Assembly: GCA_002685655.1 (NCBI GenBank)
Contig: NYXM01000166.1
Span: 1 to 9,190 of the forward strand
Direction of reading: 5' to 3'
Origin: Planctomycetaceae bacterium
GTDB taxonomy: Bacteria > Planctomycetota > Planctomycetia > Pirellulales > Pirellulaceae
DNA: 9,190 nt
The translations under genes and the position numbers were made by a program. Positions 1 through 6,767 of the stretch are shown here, piece after piece (position 1 is the stretch's first letter; each line of letters starts with the position of its first letter). Under the pieces are notes generated by a model. It was not told the DNA's origin, did no database searches, and saw nothing but the letters and a program-made list of their open reading frames with translations.

Positions 1-83
1 AACTCATCCCAAGTGAGGCCCTTCTTGTGAAGAGCAATTCAAGCTACTGCCACCAGCAACCTTACGTCGATTAAGTGCCATTC

Positions 84-184
84 GGGTCGGGAGTCTTTTC
101 GTTTGCTGAGAAGAACAGAGGCACTTCACAAAGAGGTTTACCAGCTTAATCAAGTCTGCGGATCGCAGAAAAGACTCCCGACCC
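84..184. repeat. Perfect 17-bp inverted repeat with 67-nt centre
   Basis: Bases 84-100 (GGGTCGGGAGTCTTTTC) are the exact reverse complement of 168-184. The 67-nt centre contains a further small hairpin at 155-169 (TCTGCG, loop GAT, CGCAGA) that overlaps the edge of the right arm. The element begins 16 bp past the antiporter stop codon. It could fold as a long stem in the 3' UTR, act as a bidirectional transcript end, or be a remnant of a small non-autonomous repeat. The loop is much longer than in a normal intrinsic terminator and no T-run follows the distal arm, so terminator function is uncertain. Nothing else was recognised in 1-200; the reading frames there are shadows or short unassignable fragments. 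Confidence 0.75.
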
Positions 185-200
185 CGTCTTTCGCGCGCGG

Positions 201-1805
201 CTAAGCGACTTCCGCACGACGCCCGACGGTTAGCAGAAATAGCGCCAGCGCGACCAGGCACAACGGTAACAGAATCCAGACTGAGACGCCGAACCCGATT
301 GGCAGCGTGCCAAACACGATCGAGACCGTGCCCACGACCATCGCGTATGGCAACTGCGTTCGCACGTGGGCGATGTGGTCGCAACCGCTAGACTGCGAAG
401 ACAGAACGGTCGTGTCAGAGATTGGTGAACAGTGATCGCCGAAAATGGCACCGGCCAAGACACTGCCGATGGCTGCGACCATGATCGTATGATCCGGTGT
501 GACATTGACTCCCGTGCTGGCAAGCATCCGGTAGACAACGGCGATGACCAGCGGCATCAAGATGCCCATCGTGCCCCAGCTTGTTCCGGTGGCAAATGCG
601 ATCAACGATGCCAGGATGAATACGGCTGTGGGCAGAAATCGGACATCCAAGGCATTCTGTAAAAGCCCGCCGAGGTATTCGCCAGTACCCAGATGATCGG
701 CCGTGGTCAGCCCAGACAGCGCCCAGGCGACCCATAAGATGGTCAGCGGGCCGACCACGTGGCCTGCGCCGGTAAAGGCGGAATCGCGAATTTGGCTTGT
801 AGAGAGGGTGCCGCGGCTCCATGACAGCGTCATCGCCGTCAGCAGCCCGGATAACGATCCGTAAACTAACGCCAAATACGTGTCCCCACTGCCAAAGGTG
901 GTGAGCAGATCCTGGGGAGGCGATTCGGGATCGGAAGCGCTGCCCGTGTGAAAGATCAAGGCGACGGTGACTCCAACCATCACGATGACAGGCCAGAAGG
1001 CGTCATGCCAACTTGCGCCGTCGGCAGGGGACTCTTGTTCGCTCGGCTCTGACTTGGGTGTCGCGCCAGACGCCTCGCGTTCAGCGATCAGCATGCTGCC
1101 AAAGTCTCGCCCCAGAATTGCGACCATCGGCACAAACAACAATGCAAGTACGACATAAAATCGATAGGGGATCGTTGCCAGGAAGATGGAGAATCCATCG
1201 ACCGACTGTTCGAAGTTCGACAGGCTCTCAAAGCCGGACTGGATTAAACCGATTTCGGTGGCGACCCATGTCGAGACAATTGCCAAGCCAGAGACCGGCG
1301 CGGCGGTGGAATCGACCAGATAGGCGAGTTTTTCCCGAGAGATACGCAGGCGGTCGGTCAGCGGACGCATGGTGTTTCCCAACAGCAGCGAATTCGCGTA
1401 GTCGTCGAAGAAGACGATCATGCCGAGAAACCAGACTGTGAGTTGCCCACTCCGCCGATCCCGCGCCAACGGCATCAGTTTATTGACAACTTGCTCCATG
1501 CCACCGCCGCGCCGCATCACACCGACCATGGCACCCATACCCAGCGTGAAGACGAAGACACGTAGATGGTCTTCGTTGCTGAGACTTTTCCACAGATGGT
1601 CTTCGCAGGTTGCGGCAATCGCGGTGATTGGATTTCCACCAGCCAACACCAGCGCGCCCACAATAACTCCCGCCAAGAGCGACATCACAACGCGTCGCGT
1701 GGCAATCGCAAGGGTGATCGCACACAGAGGTGGCAGTAGGCTGAGGCAACCGTATGGATGGTCGCCCGGAAATAGAATCTCAAAAAATGGTTCGAGCCAA
1801 CTCAA
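201..1805 (-). CDS. NhaC-family Na+/H+ antiporter
   Basis: This is a 534-residue polytopic inner-membrane protein of the NhaC superfamily (PF03553 type), expected to exchange Na+ or an organic anion for H+. Hydrophobic segments fill roughly residues 19-60, 82-98, 122-145, 163-185, 205-232, 268-286, 307-328, 346-366, 390-428 and 440-527. Family signatures are visible: FFDDYANSLLLG at 132-143 and GDHCSPISDTTVLSSQSSG at 456-474, the latter continuing into HIAHVRTQLPYA. A hydrophilic linker at 240-268 looks cytoplasmic. The start is TTG at 1805, because no ATG or GTG lies near and the first membrane segment begins at about residue 21. It sits 6 nt after the kinase stop, in the same frame, which suggests translational coupling. 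The stop is TAG. Ion specificity cannot be read from sequence; some relatives exchange malate and lactate, so no gene symbol is given. Confidence 0.9.
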   Translation of the reverse strand: MSWLEPFFEILFPGDHPYGCLSLLPPLCAITLAIATRRVVMSLLAGVIVGALVLAGGNPITAIAATCEDHLWKSLSNEDHLRVFVFTLGMGAMVGVMRRGGGMEQVVNKLMPLARDRRSGQLTVWFLGMIVFFDDYANSLLLGNTMRPLTDRLRISREKLAYLVDSTAAPVSGLAIVSTWVATEIGLIQSGFESLSNFEQSVDGFSIFLATIPYRFYVVLALLFVPMVAILGRDFGSMLIAEREASGATPKSEPSEQESPADGASWHDAFWPVIVMVGVTVALIFHTGSASDPESPPQDLLTTFGSGDTYLALVYGSLSGLLTAMTLSWSRGTLSTSQIRDSAFTGAGHVVGPLTILWVAWALSGLTTADHLGTGEYLGGLLQNALDVRFLPTAVFILASLIAFATGTSWGTMGILMPLVIAVVYRMLASTGVNVTPDHTIMVAAIGSVLAGAIFGDHCSPISDTTVLSSQSSGCDHIAHVRTQLPYAMVVGTVSIVFGTLPIGFGVSVWILLPLCLVALALFLLTVGRRAEVA

Positions 1806-1811
1806 GACCGT

Positions 1812-3248
1812 TTATCCGTGAGCAGCGAATTCGGGGTCGACTGAGTGCACGGCACCGATGGGCAGGCAGATGACAAACCTGGCACCATCAGAGTACGTAT
1901 CATCTAAAGAGATATTGCCACCATGCAACGTGATGATGCGCCAGCACTTCGACAGTCCCAGACCTAAGCCTCGACCTGCTTCGCGCCCGGAATAGAACGG
2001 GTTGAACATCGAACTTCGCGCATCGGCGGAGACGCCTGGCCCATTGTCACGGACGACGATCTCGACCTGCGAACGACTCGACGATGTGCTTGAAGTCAGT
2101 CGAGCCGTCAGTTCGACGTAGCCGCCCATCGCGATGGCTTCGAGCGAGTTTCGTATGAGTGCTTTCAGTGCGACGGCCAGATGCCCCCGATCCGCCAGCA
2201 CAGAAATCTGATTATCTTGGAGTTCACGACGTAATTCAGTGCCTTGTTCCTCAGCGTCTTCAGCGAGCTCGGACAAAACTTCGTCGGTTAGCTCAACGAG
2301 ATTGACGGAGATCGGATCGATCCGCGGCGGCTTGGCGAACAGCATGATGTCTGAGATCATCTCGTGAGCCCGAAATGCCTGGCTATTGATCGTAGCAAGT
2401 TTGCGGCGTCGTTCAGGATCGGTCTCGCCTACCAAGAGTGCTTGGGCTCGTGTCGAGATGTTGGCCAGCGGATTATTGATCTCGTGGCTGGCGCCGTAGG
2501 CCAACTCGCGCATCGCGTCCAGTTTGGCCGTTTCGAGCGAAGCGGCAAACTCGCGTTCCAAATCTTCCAAACGCGCCAAAGTCTGCGCCATCTGCGGCAG
2601 CATCGATGCAAAACTGGGCGTTGTGGTCTCTGGACCAACCGTTTCTTTGGTCGGTCGGTTACTCTCAAATTCCTCAATGGCTTGACGAACGACCTGGTAG
2701 ACCGTCTCTGATGATTCAGCTCGTCGAAGCTGGCCGATGGCGTCTGTCAGCCAGGGGGGCAAGCAGCTGGAACCGTCATCGGTGGCCCCGAGCCGGATTG
2801 TCGGGCCACATAATGAAAGCAACTCGGGGCTCAAATGCAACAGGCCAATCAGCTCTGCCAGCTGTGTTCGCTGTGATTCACATGTCGGTTGTGCGCTTCG
2901 CTGTGCGACTGCGCGACTGCGCTCGGTCAGAACTGACCAATCGCCAGAATTCCAGCTGGAAGTTGACGCGGGATTTACAAAATCGGAATGCCATGACAAC
3001 TGGGAGACGATATCTTGCAGAAACCACTCCACCAAATCGTCGACACCGCACGGAATTCGGTCTCTTGGAAATCTGCACGCGAGCCACAGAGCCAAACCCG
3101 GATCCGTTGCCACGGCACGCCGGAATGTTTCACGCGATGCGCCACTCGGAACCGGAAATAGAACGGCCATGATCGCCGCGGCAGTCGATTCCGATAGCGG
3201 AAGACGCCATTGCGCTGCCCCGCTGGTGAGTTTTGGCAACCAGAACAT
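1812..3248 (-). CDS. Soluble sensor histidine kinase with degenerate HDOD-like N-terminus
   Basis: This is a 478-residue protein if started at ATG 3248; a TTG at 3260 in the same frame would add four residues. AAGGG just upstream favours the ATG. The C-terminal half is a complete kinase core: a coiled-coil-like helix at about 218-248, an H-box GASHEINNPLANIS with phosphoacceptor His255, an N-box with Asn367 in LIRNSLEAI, a G1 box DNGPG at 401-405 and a G2 box GLGLGL at 427-432. No membrane segment is seen, so the signal is probably cytoplasmic. The first 200 residues resemble a worn HDOD domain: TDPGLALWLACRF near 48-60 matches its DPALxxxLLRLAN helix, and LAELIGLLHLSPELLSL near 130-146 matches its GLLHDIGKLLL segment without the metal-type HD. 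It lies between its likely partner regulator and the antiporter. The kinase call is firm; the HDOD relation is an inference. Confidence 0.92.
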   Translation of the reverse strand: MFWLPKLTSGAAQWRLPLSESTAAAIMAVLFPVPSGASRETFRRAVATDPGLALWLACRFPRDRIPCGVDDLVEWFLQDIVSQLSWHSDFVNPASTSSWNSGDWSVLTERSRAVAQRSAQPTCESQRTQLAELIGLLHLSPELLSLCGPTIRLGATDDGSSCLPPWLTDAIGQLRRAESSETVYQVVRQAIEEFESNRPTKETVGPETTTPSFASMLPQMAQTLARLEDLEREFAASLETAKLDAMRELAYGASHEINNPLANISTRAQALLVGETDPERRRKLATINSQAFRAHEMISDIMLFAKPPRIDPISVNLVELTDEVLSELAEDAEEQGTELRRELQDNQISVLADRGHLAVALKALIRNSLEAIAMGGYVELTARLTSSTSSSRSQVEIVVRDNGPGVSADARSSMFNPFYSGREAGRGLGLGLSKCWRIITLHGGNISLDDTYSDGARFVICLPIGAVHSVDPEFAAHG

Positions 3249-3289
3249 GTCCCTTGGCAATCATCCCTGACGTCGGAGCAGCGATCGCA

Positions 3290-3312
3290 CCGCGCGCCCA
3301 ACGGGCGCGCGG
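3290..3312 (-). promoter_or_regulatory. Intercistronic 10-bp GC hairpin
   Basis: CCGCGCGCCC at 3290-3299 and GGGCGCGCGG at 3303-3312 form a perfect 10-bp stem around a 3-nt AAC loop. It lies in the 78-nt gap between the regulator stop and the kinase start. No T-run follows on either strand, so it does not look like a complete intrinsic terminator. An RNA stem this stable could block 3' exonucleases and make the upstream regulator message more abundant than the kinase message, or slow the polymerase. The palindromic octamer GCGATCGC at 3281-3288 lies beside it. Confidence 0.6.
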
Positions 3313-3326
3313 CATTCGCGACCGAT

Positions 3327-3914
3327 TTAGGTTGTGACGACGCGTTCGATGTCTAACAAGTCGCAGGATCGCTCGAGCAACTTGTCGACGGAAAACGGTT
3401 TTTGGATGAATTCATCCGCGCCAGCAGCTCGCAGGTCGGCAACCTTGTCCTGTTCGACCATACCCGATATGCAGATGATCTTGACGGAATCCAAGGTAGA
3501 ATCGCTCCGTACACGCTGGCAAACTTCCTTGCCATTGATGTCCGGTAGCATGACGTCCAACACGACGAGGTCCGGGCGAAACTCCTTCACGAACATGCCA
3601 GCATCAAATCCGTTGTTCGCGGTTCGAATGTCGAATCGACCATCGCGTTCAAAGACGTCAACGAGCAACTCGACTAATTCGACATCGTCATCAACAATAA
3701 GTACTTTGCGTTTTCCGCTTTCCAGCGCATCCGTGGGAATGCCGTTTTCTTTCATGAACTGGAACAACTGATCACGAGGAATGCGACGAAAACGGCTGCC
3801 GGGCACTCGAAATCCCTTCAGGCTCCCGTTGTCAAAGCAGCGAATAATCGTCTGCTGACTGACCTTGCAAATCCTAGCTGCTTCTCCCGTCGTAAAGACA
3901 GTCTTTGTCGTCAT
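3327..3914 (-). CDS. Response regulator with N-terminal excisionase-type HTH and C-terminal receiver
   Basis: This is a 195-residue cytoplasmic protein. Residues 7-57 form an excisionase/MerR-like helix-turn-helix: FTTGEAARICKVSQQTI, then FDNGSLKGFRVPGSRFRRIP with the basic wing typical of HTH_17 domains. Residues 70-190 form a full receiver: acidic pair Asp75/Asp76 in LIVDDD, phosphoacceptor Asp120 in VVLDVMLPD, Ser150 in ICISGM and Lys172 in IQKPF. The order (DNA-binding first, receiver second) is the reverse of OmpR- or NarL-type regulators. The ATG at 3914 follows GGAAGGGTGG on the minus strand. It is the first gene after a strong promoter and precedes a histidine kinase, so the two probably form a cognate pair. 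Phosphorylation presumably alters binding of the single HTH, perhaps by dimerising it. Targets are unknown; autoregulation at the upstream promoter and control of the antiporter are plausible. Confidence 0.92.
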   Translation of the reverse strand: MTTKTVFTTGEAARICKVSQQTIIRCFDNGSLKGFRVPGSRFRRIPRDQLFQFMKENGIPTDALESGKRKVLIVDDDVELVELLVDVFERDGRFDIRTANNGFDAGMFVKEFRPDLVVLDVMLPDINGKEVCQRVRSDSTLDSVKIICISGMVEQDKVADLRAAGADEFIQKPFSVDKLLERSCDLLDIERVVTT

Positions 3915-4140
3915 GGTGTCATACCACCCTTCCTGGCCGATGGTAGGACTAGCGATTTGAGAACATTGACCGCTGGCCGATTGGCCAACCGCTCAAAACC
4001 TCCGTGGTTCTCCCACGCTACACCAGTCCTTAGCTCCCTCATTAACAAGACTTCGCGGCATACGCAAACCGCATATCTTCCTGTTCCGCTCCAACTGTAA
4101 GCAATTTCGGGTCTTCCCGAGACTACCGATCTTCACATTT
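3915..4140 (-). promoter_or_regulatory. Long 5' leader of the regulator-kinase-antiporter operon
   Basis: If transcription starts about 7 nt past the -10 box, the leader is about 225 nt long. It contains a 9-bp direct repeat CTGGCCGAT at 3933-3941 and 3973-3981 (40 bp apart), with the palindrome TTGGCCAA at 3981-3988 joined to the second copy. It also contains a small hairpin with TCGGG and CCCGA arms near 4107-4120. On the minus strand, TACCA upstream can pair with TGGTA beside the ribosome-binding site. No gene was found in 3915-4272. The repeats may be an operator or part of a folded leader; no known riboswitch class was recognised. Confidence 0.4.
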
Positions 4141-4146
4141 GACAGA

Positions 4147-4174
4147 ATTATAGCGACCCTCAATTCCTAGTCAA
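4147..4174 (-). promoter_or_regulatory. Sigma70-type promoter for the regulator operon
   Basis: On the minus strand, TTGACT (-35, 4174-4169) and TATAAT (-10, 4152-4147) are separated by 16 bp. The -10 matches the consensus exactly and the -35 matches in five of six bases. It lies between a probable terminator of the upstream gene and the response-regulator start, and points the right way. The start point should fall near 4140. Confidence 0.7.
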
Positions 4175-4244
4175 GATTGATCTGAGGAACGCAAGTCATT
4201 GTGAGGAGGAAGGTTGAGGCGATTTGGGGCAAAAAAAGGTGGAG

Positions 4245-4271
4245 AAAAAGCAAGGGCATCCAACGGCCTTG
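4245..4271 (-). terminator. Probable intrinsic terminator of the secreted-protein gene
   Basis: Directly after the TAA stop, the minus strand reads CAAGG (4271-4267), a short loop region and CCTTG (4255-4251), then CTTTTTC. The stem can extend by three pairs past one C-C mismatch. A second T7 run follows at 4237-4231. It separates this gene from the downstream promoter. Confidence 0.5.
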
Positions 4272-4272
4272 A

Positions 4273-5175
4273 TTACCGCGGATTTCCGTACAGCCGCCGC
4301 TTGCCAAGGCGCCGCGGTCGGCCCAAACCACGAGCGCCCGCCTGTTTGCTGGCAACGTTATAATCCAGCAGTTCGAGCGTGCTTCGCTCTTTCAACCGTC
4401 CATTTTGGCCGACTATTTTTGCAGTGTGTGCCACGATGTGACCGGGCACATTTTGACAGCTGACCTCAAGCGTCACCTTCGTGCGGTTTCCCTGAGTGTG
4501 AACCGTCTTTTTATACACCGACGGTTTGACCTCTGTCAGGACGCGGTGAGGCATATCGACGGCGAGCACTTCGACGGTTGCCACGTAGTTCGATTGTTTC
4601 CCCGTCTTGTCGGTGAAAGTCGTTTCACGCTGCAAAATGAACGGCTGCACATCTGGCGAATAATGCAACTTGCTGACACGATTGCTCTTTGCGTCGGAGA
4701 CAGTAATTTCGTGGACTTGGCTGGGATATTCGCGCTGGCAGATGACGACTTTCCCCTTGCCGAGCGATTTGCTGGTGACTGTCTGTCCCTCGGTCTCGTT
4801 ATTCAGACCCCGCTCGATGATGCGCGTCGCCGATTTAAAACGCCTCCCGGCCACCTCCAATGTGATCTCTTCCTGCAATGTGAACCAGTTTCCCTTGACG
4901 CCAGTCAGCGTGATCTTCCCTTCTTGAATCGTCATGGTCTCGAGTTTTCCATCCGTGCCAAACGTTTCCTTGGAAATCCGCACGAGCTTCCATGAACCGA
5001 CGCCAAATTTCGCCCAGGCGTGGTGTTCAATTCCAGTGGGTTCATTAGGCGGGTGAGGTTTAGCGTCTTGCGGGATGGCGTTAGGCGTGAATGCAAAACA
5101 GATCAGGTAGCCGGCCGCTAGCAATGCGCATGACCAGCGTCGGTGAATCAGGGCTCGAAAGCGAAATCTGCACAT
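4273..5175 (-). CDS. Secreted hypothetical protein
   Basis: This is a 300-residue protein with no recognised family. Residues 1-13 are basic (MCRFRFRALIHRR) and 14-30 are hydrophobic, giving a Sec-type signal peptide with probable cleavage near 33-38. There is no lipobox. The mature part (about 50-275) is rich in alternating polar/hydrophobic stretches such as WKLVRISKETF, GNWFTLQEEITLEVAG and TKVTLEVSCQNVPG, suggesting beta-strands and a periplasmic or exported beta-rich fold. Two cysteines (146, 240) could pair. The last 25 residues are very basic and glycine-rich (GLGRPRRLGKRR), unlike the rest. A hairpin at 5176-5191 (GGTTA, 6-nt loop, TAACC) abuts the ATG and no Shine-Dalgarno sequence is seen. 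The 144-nt gap after selA and the absence of a Sec-related motif argue against a role in selenium metabolism. Confidence 0.75.
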   Translation of the reverse strand: MCRFRFRALIHRRWSCALLAAGYLICFAFTPNAIPQDAKPHPPNEPTGIEHHAWAKFGVGSWKLVRISKETFGTDGKLETMTIQEGKITLTGVKGNWFTLQEEITLEVAGRRFKSATRIIERGLNNETEGQTVTSKSLGKGKVVICQREYPSQVHEITVSDAKSNRVSKLHYSPDVQPFILQRETTFTDKTGKQSNYVATVEVLAVDMPHRVLTEVKPSVYKKTVHTQGNRTKVTLEVSCQNVPGHIVAHTAKIVGQNGRLKERSTLELLDYNVASKQAGARGLGRPRRLGKRRLYGNPR

Positions 5176-5226
5176 GGTTAAGAGTCTAACCCGACTGGGC
5201 CTCGATGCGGCAGGGTTTCTTACAAA

Positions 5227-5277
5227 ATTCGAGAGGATTTCCTCTGGGGGTCGTCCAGAATTACAGATTCCCTGGAC
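5227..5277 (-). terminator. Possible weak terminator of the selBA operon
   Basis: Two small hairpins lie 42-93 nt past the selA stop. One has GTCCAG and CTGGAC arms at 5253-5258 and 5272-5277. The other has AGAGG and CCTCT arms at 5232-5236 and 5241-5245 with a 4-nt loop. On the minus strand the second is followed by CGAATTTTG, a weak U-run. The rest of the 144-nt gap at 5176-5319 shows no gene and no convincing promoter for the downstream gene. Confidence 0.3.
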
Positions 5278-5319
5278 AAGGCGGGCTCCTTCACCGAGCG
5301 TAGTCCGAGGTTTGTACTG

Positions 5320-6735
5320 CTAGTCGTCTGTGTTCTTGAGGTTTGCCTCGTTCGGCCCGGTTTCGGTGGCGGTGATCAACATTGCGTCTTGATGTGGAAA
5401 GACGGTCCGCAGATCAAAGAGGAATCGGTCCTGGAAAATGCGTCCAAAGACTGCCGGGCAACCATTTCGCAGCCGCGTTGCGAAATCCGATACGCTGCCG
5501 ACGGCGGGAGTAACGGCGACGCAGCAGGTCTTGATCTGTTGAGTTGGTACTGATCCTCCTCCCAGATAAGTCACGTCGTCCATGGGATCCGCGGTGGCAA
5601 CGGTGTCGAGGGCTGCTAGCTGGGGAGCCAACCGCTCGGCCCGCGAGCGTAGATTCTCGATTGGCGTGCTGATTAGCGAAAGAAAGGGAAGTGAAAGTTC
5701 CACCGTTTCTGGATCGCGGTAAAGCCGCAGTGTTGCCGCTAGCGCGGCCAAGGTCAGTTTGTCGACACGCATGGCACGCATCATTGGGTGTTCTGCGATC
5801 TGATCGATCACAGAACGCCTGCCCACGATGATTCCACATTGTGGGCCACCGAGCAGTTTATCGCCGCTAAACAGGACGGCGTCGGCTCCCGCTTTGATAC
5901 TCTCTGGAGCGATTGGTTCCTCGTTGATTCCGTACTTTGTCAGATCGAGCAGAGCACCCGAGCCAATGTCGTCAATGACCGGCAATTTGTGGTCTCGACC
6001 TAGCTTCACCAATTCGGTTGTGGTGACTTCTTCAGTAAACCCAACGACTCGATAGTTGCTGGTGTGCACGTTCATCAACGCGGCGGTTTCTTCGCCGATT
6101 GCCTGCTCGTAATCGGCCAATCGCGTCTTGTTGGTCGTTCCAACCTCGCGCAATCGAGCGCCGCTGGCCGTCATGACATCGGGCAAACGAAAACTGCCGC
6201 CAATCTCAATCAGCTGACCACGCGACACGATAACTTCACGGCCGGCTGCCAGTGTGGTGAGCGTCAGCAACGTTGCGGCCGCATTGTTGTTGGTGACAAC
6301 CGCTGCCTCCGCGCCAGTCAACTTAGTCAACAAGCTCTCCACCGCCAGCACGCGTTGTGAACGTTCTCCCGTCGCCAAATCGACTTCCACGCTGGAGTAT
6401 CCCGCCGCCACTTCGCTCATTGCCTGAATGGCCTCACCTGCCAAAGGAGCACGTCCCAGCCCTGTATGCAGAAGAATGCCGGTGGCGTTGATCACAGGTC
6501 GCAGCGACGGTGTTTCATCCTTAACAATCCACTCAGCAATCCGCTCAGCCAATTCAGTAGCGGTTGGGACCTTGAATTCTGATGCGGCCGTTTGAACCTC
6601 GTCGCGAAAGTCGCTCAGAAACGTCCGTACACCGGAGACCACGACGCTGTGACTGACGCGATCGACCATGCCGCACAACGGAGGGATCTCCAGCAATTCA
6701 TTAACCGAGGGAATGTTTCTGAGTGGATTTTGCAT
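5320..6735 (-). CDS. selA: L-seryl-tRNA(Sec) selenium transferase SelA
   Basis: This cytoplasmic PLP enzyme converts Ser-tRNA(Sec) to Sec-tRNA(Sec) with selenophosphate as donor; it is a large homo-oligomer in known cases. At 471 residues it is close to the E. coli enzyme (463). The N-terminal helical region (1-75) leads to the conserved LRPVINATGILLHTGLGRAP (about 78-97), then VVTNNNAAATLLTL (146-159), SRGQLIEIGGSFRLPDVM (171-188), EVGTTNKT (197-204) and NVHTSNYRVVGFT (222-234). Next come DDIGSGALLDL (255-265) and SGDKLLGGPQ (290-299), where Lys293 should carry the PLP Schiff base. The C-terminal GRIFQDRFLFDLRTV is also typical. The ATG at 6735 lies 32 nt past the selB stop, so the two are surely co-transcribed; no strong Shine-Dalgarno sequence is visible. 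The stop is TAG. Confidence 0.97.
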   Translation of the reverse strand: MQNPLRNIPSVNELLEIPPLCGMVDRVSHSVVVSGVRTFLSDFRDEVQTAASEFKVPTATELAERIAEWIVKDETPSLRPVINATGILLHTGLGRAPLAGEAIQAMSEVAAGYSSVEVDLATGERSQRVLAVESLLTKLTGAEAAVVTNNNAAATLLTLTTLAAGREVIVSRGQLIEIGGSFRLPDVMTASGARLREVGTTNKTRLADYEQAIGEETAALMNVHTSNYRVVGFTEEVTTTELVKLGRDHKLPVIDDIGSGALLDLTKYGINEEPIAPESIKAGADAVLFSGDKLLGGPQCGIIVGRRSVIDQIAEHPMMRAMRVDKLTLAALAATLRLYRDPETVELSLPFLSLISTPIENLRSRAERLAPQLAALDTVATADPMDDVTYLGGGSVPTQQIKTCCVAVTPAVGSVSDFATRLRNGCPAVFGRIFQDRFLFDLRTVFPHQDAMLITATETGPNEANLKNTDD

Positions 6736-6767
6736 GGGAGTTTGGTGTCTTTAGTTGATTTCAGTGG

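Noticed and set aside
4..384. A 126-codon minus-strand frame at the left edge
   Set aside because: It overlaps the end of the antiporter gene in another frame and has an Arg-rich shadow-type composition.
1013..1441. A 142-codon plus-strand frame inside the antiporter gene
   Set aside because: It is antisense to a well-supported membrane protein gene and has the Arg/Ser-rich composition of a shadow frame.
2606..3270. Two long plus-strand frames opposite the kinase N-terminus
   Set aside because: They have no recognisable domain or start signals; the minus-strand kinase explains the coding bias here.
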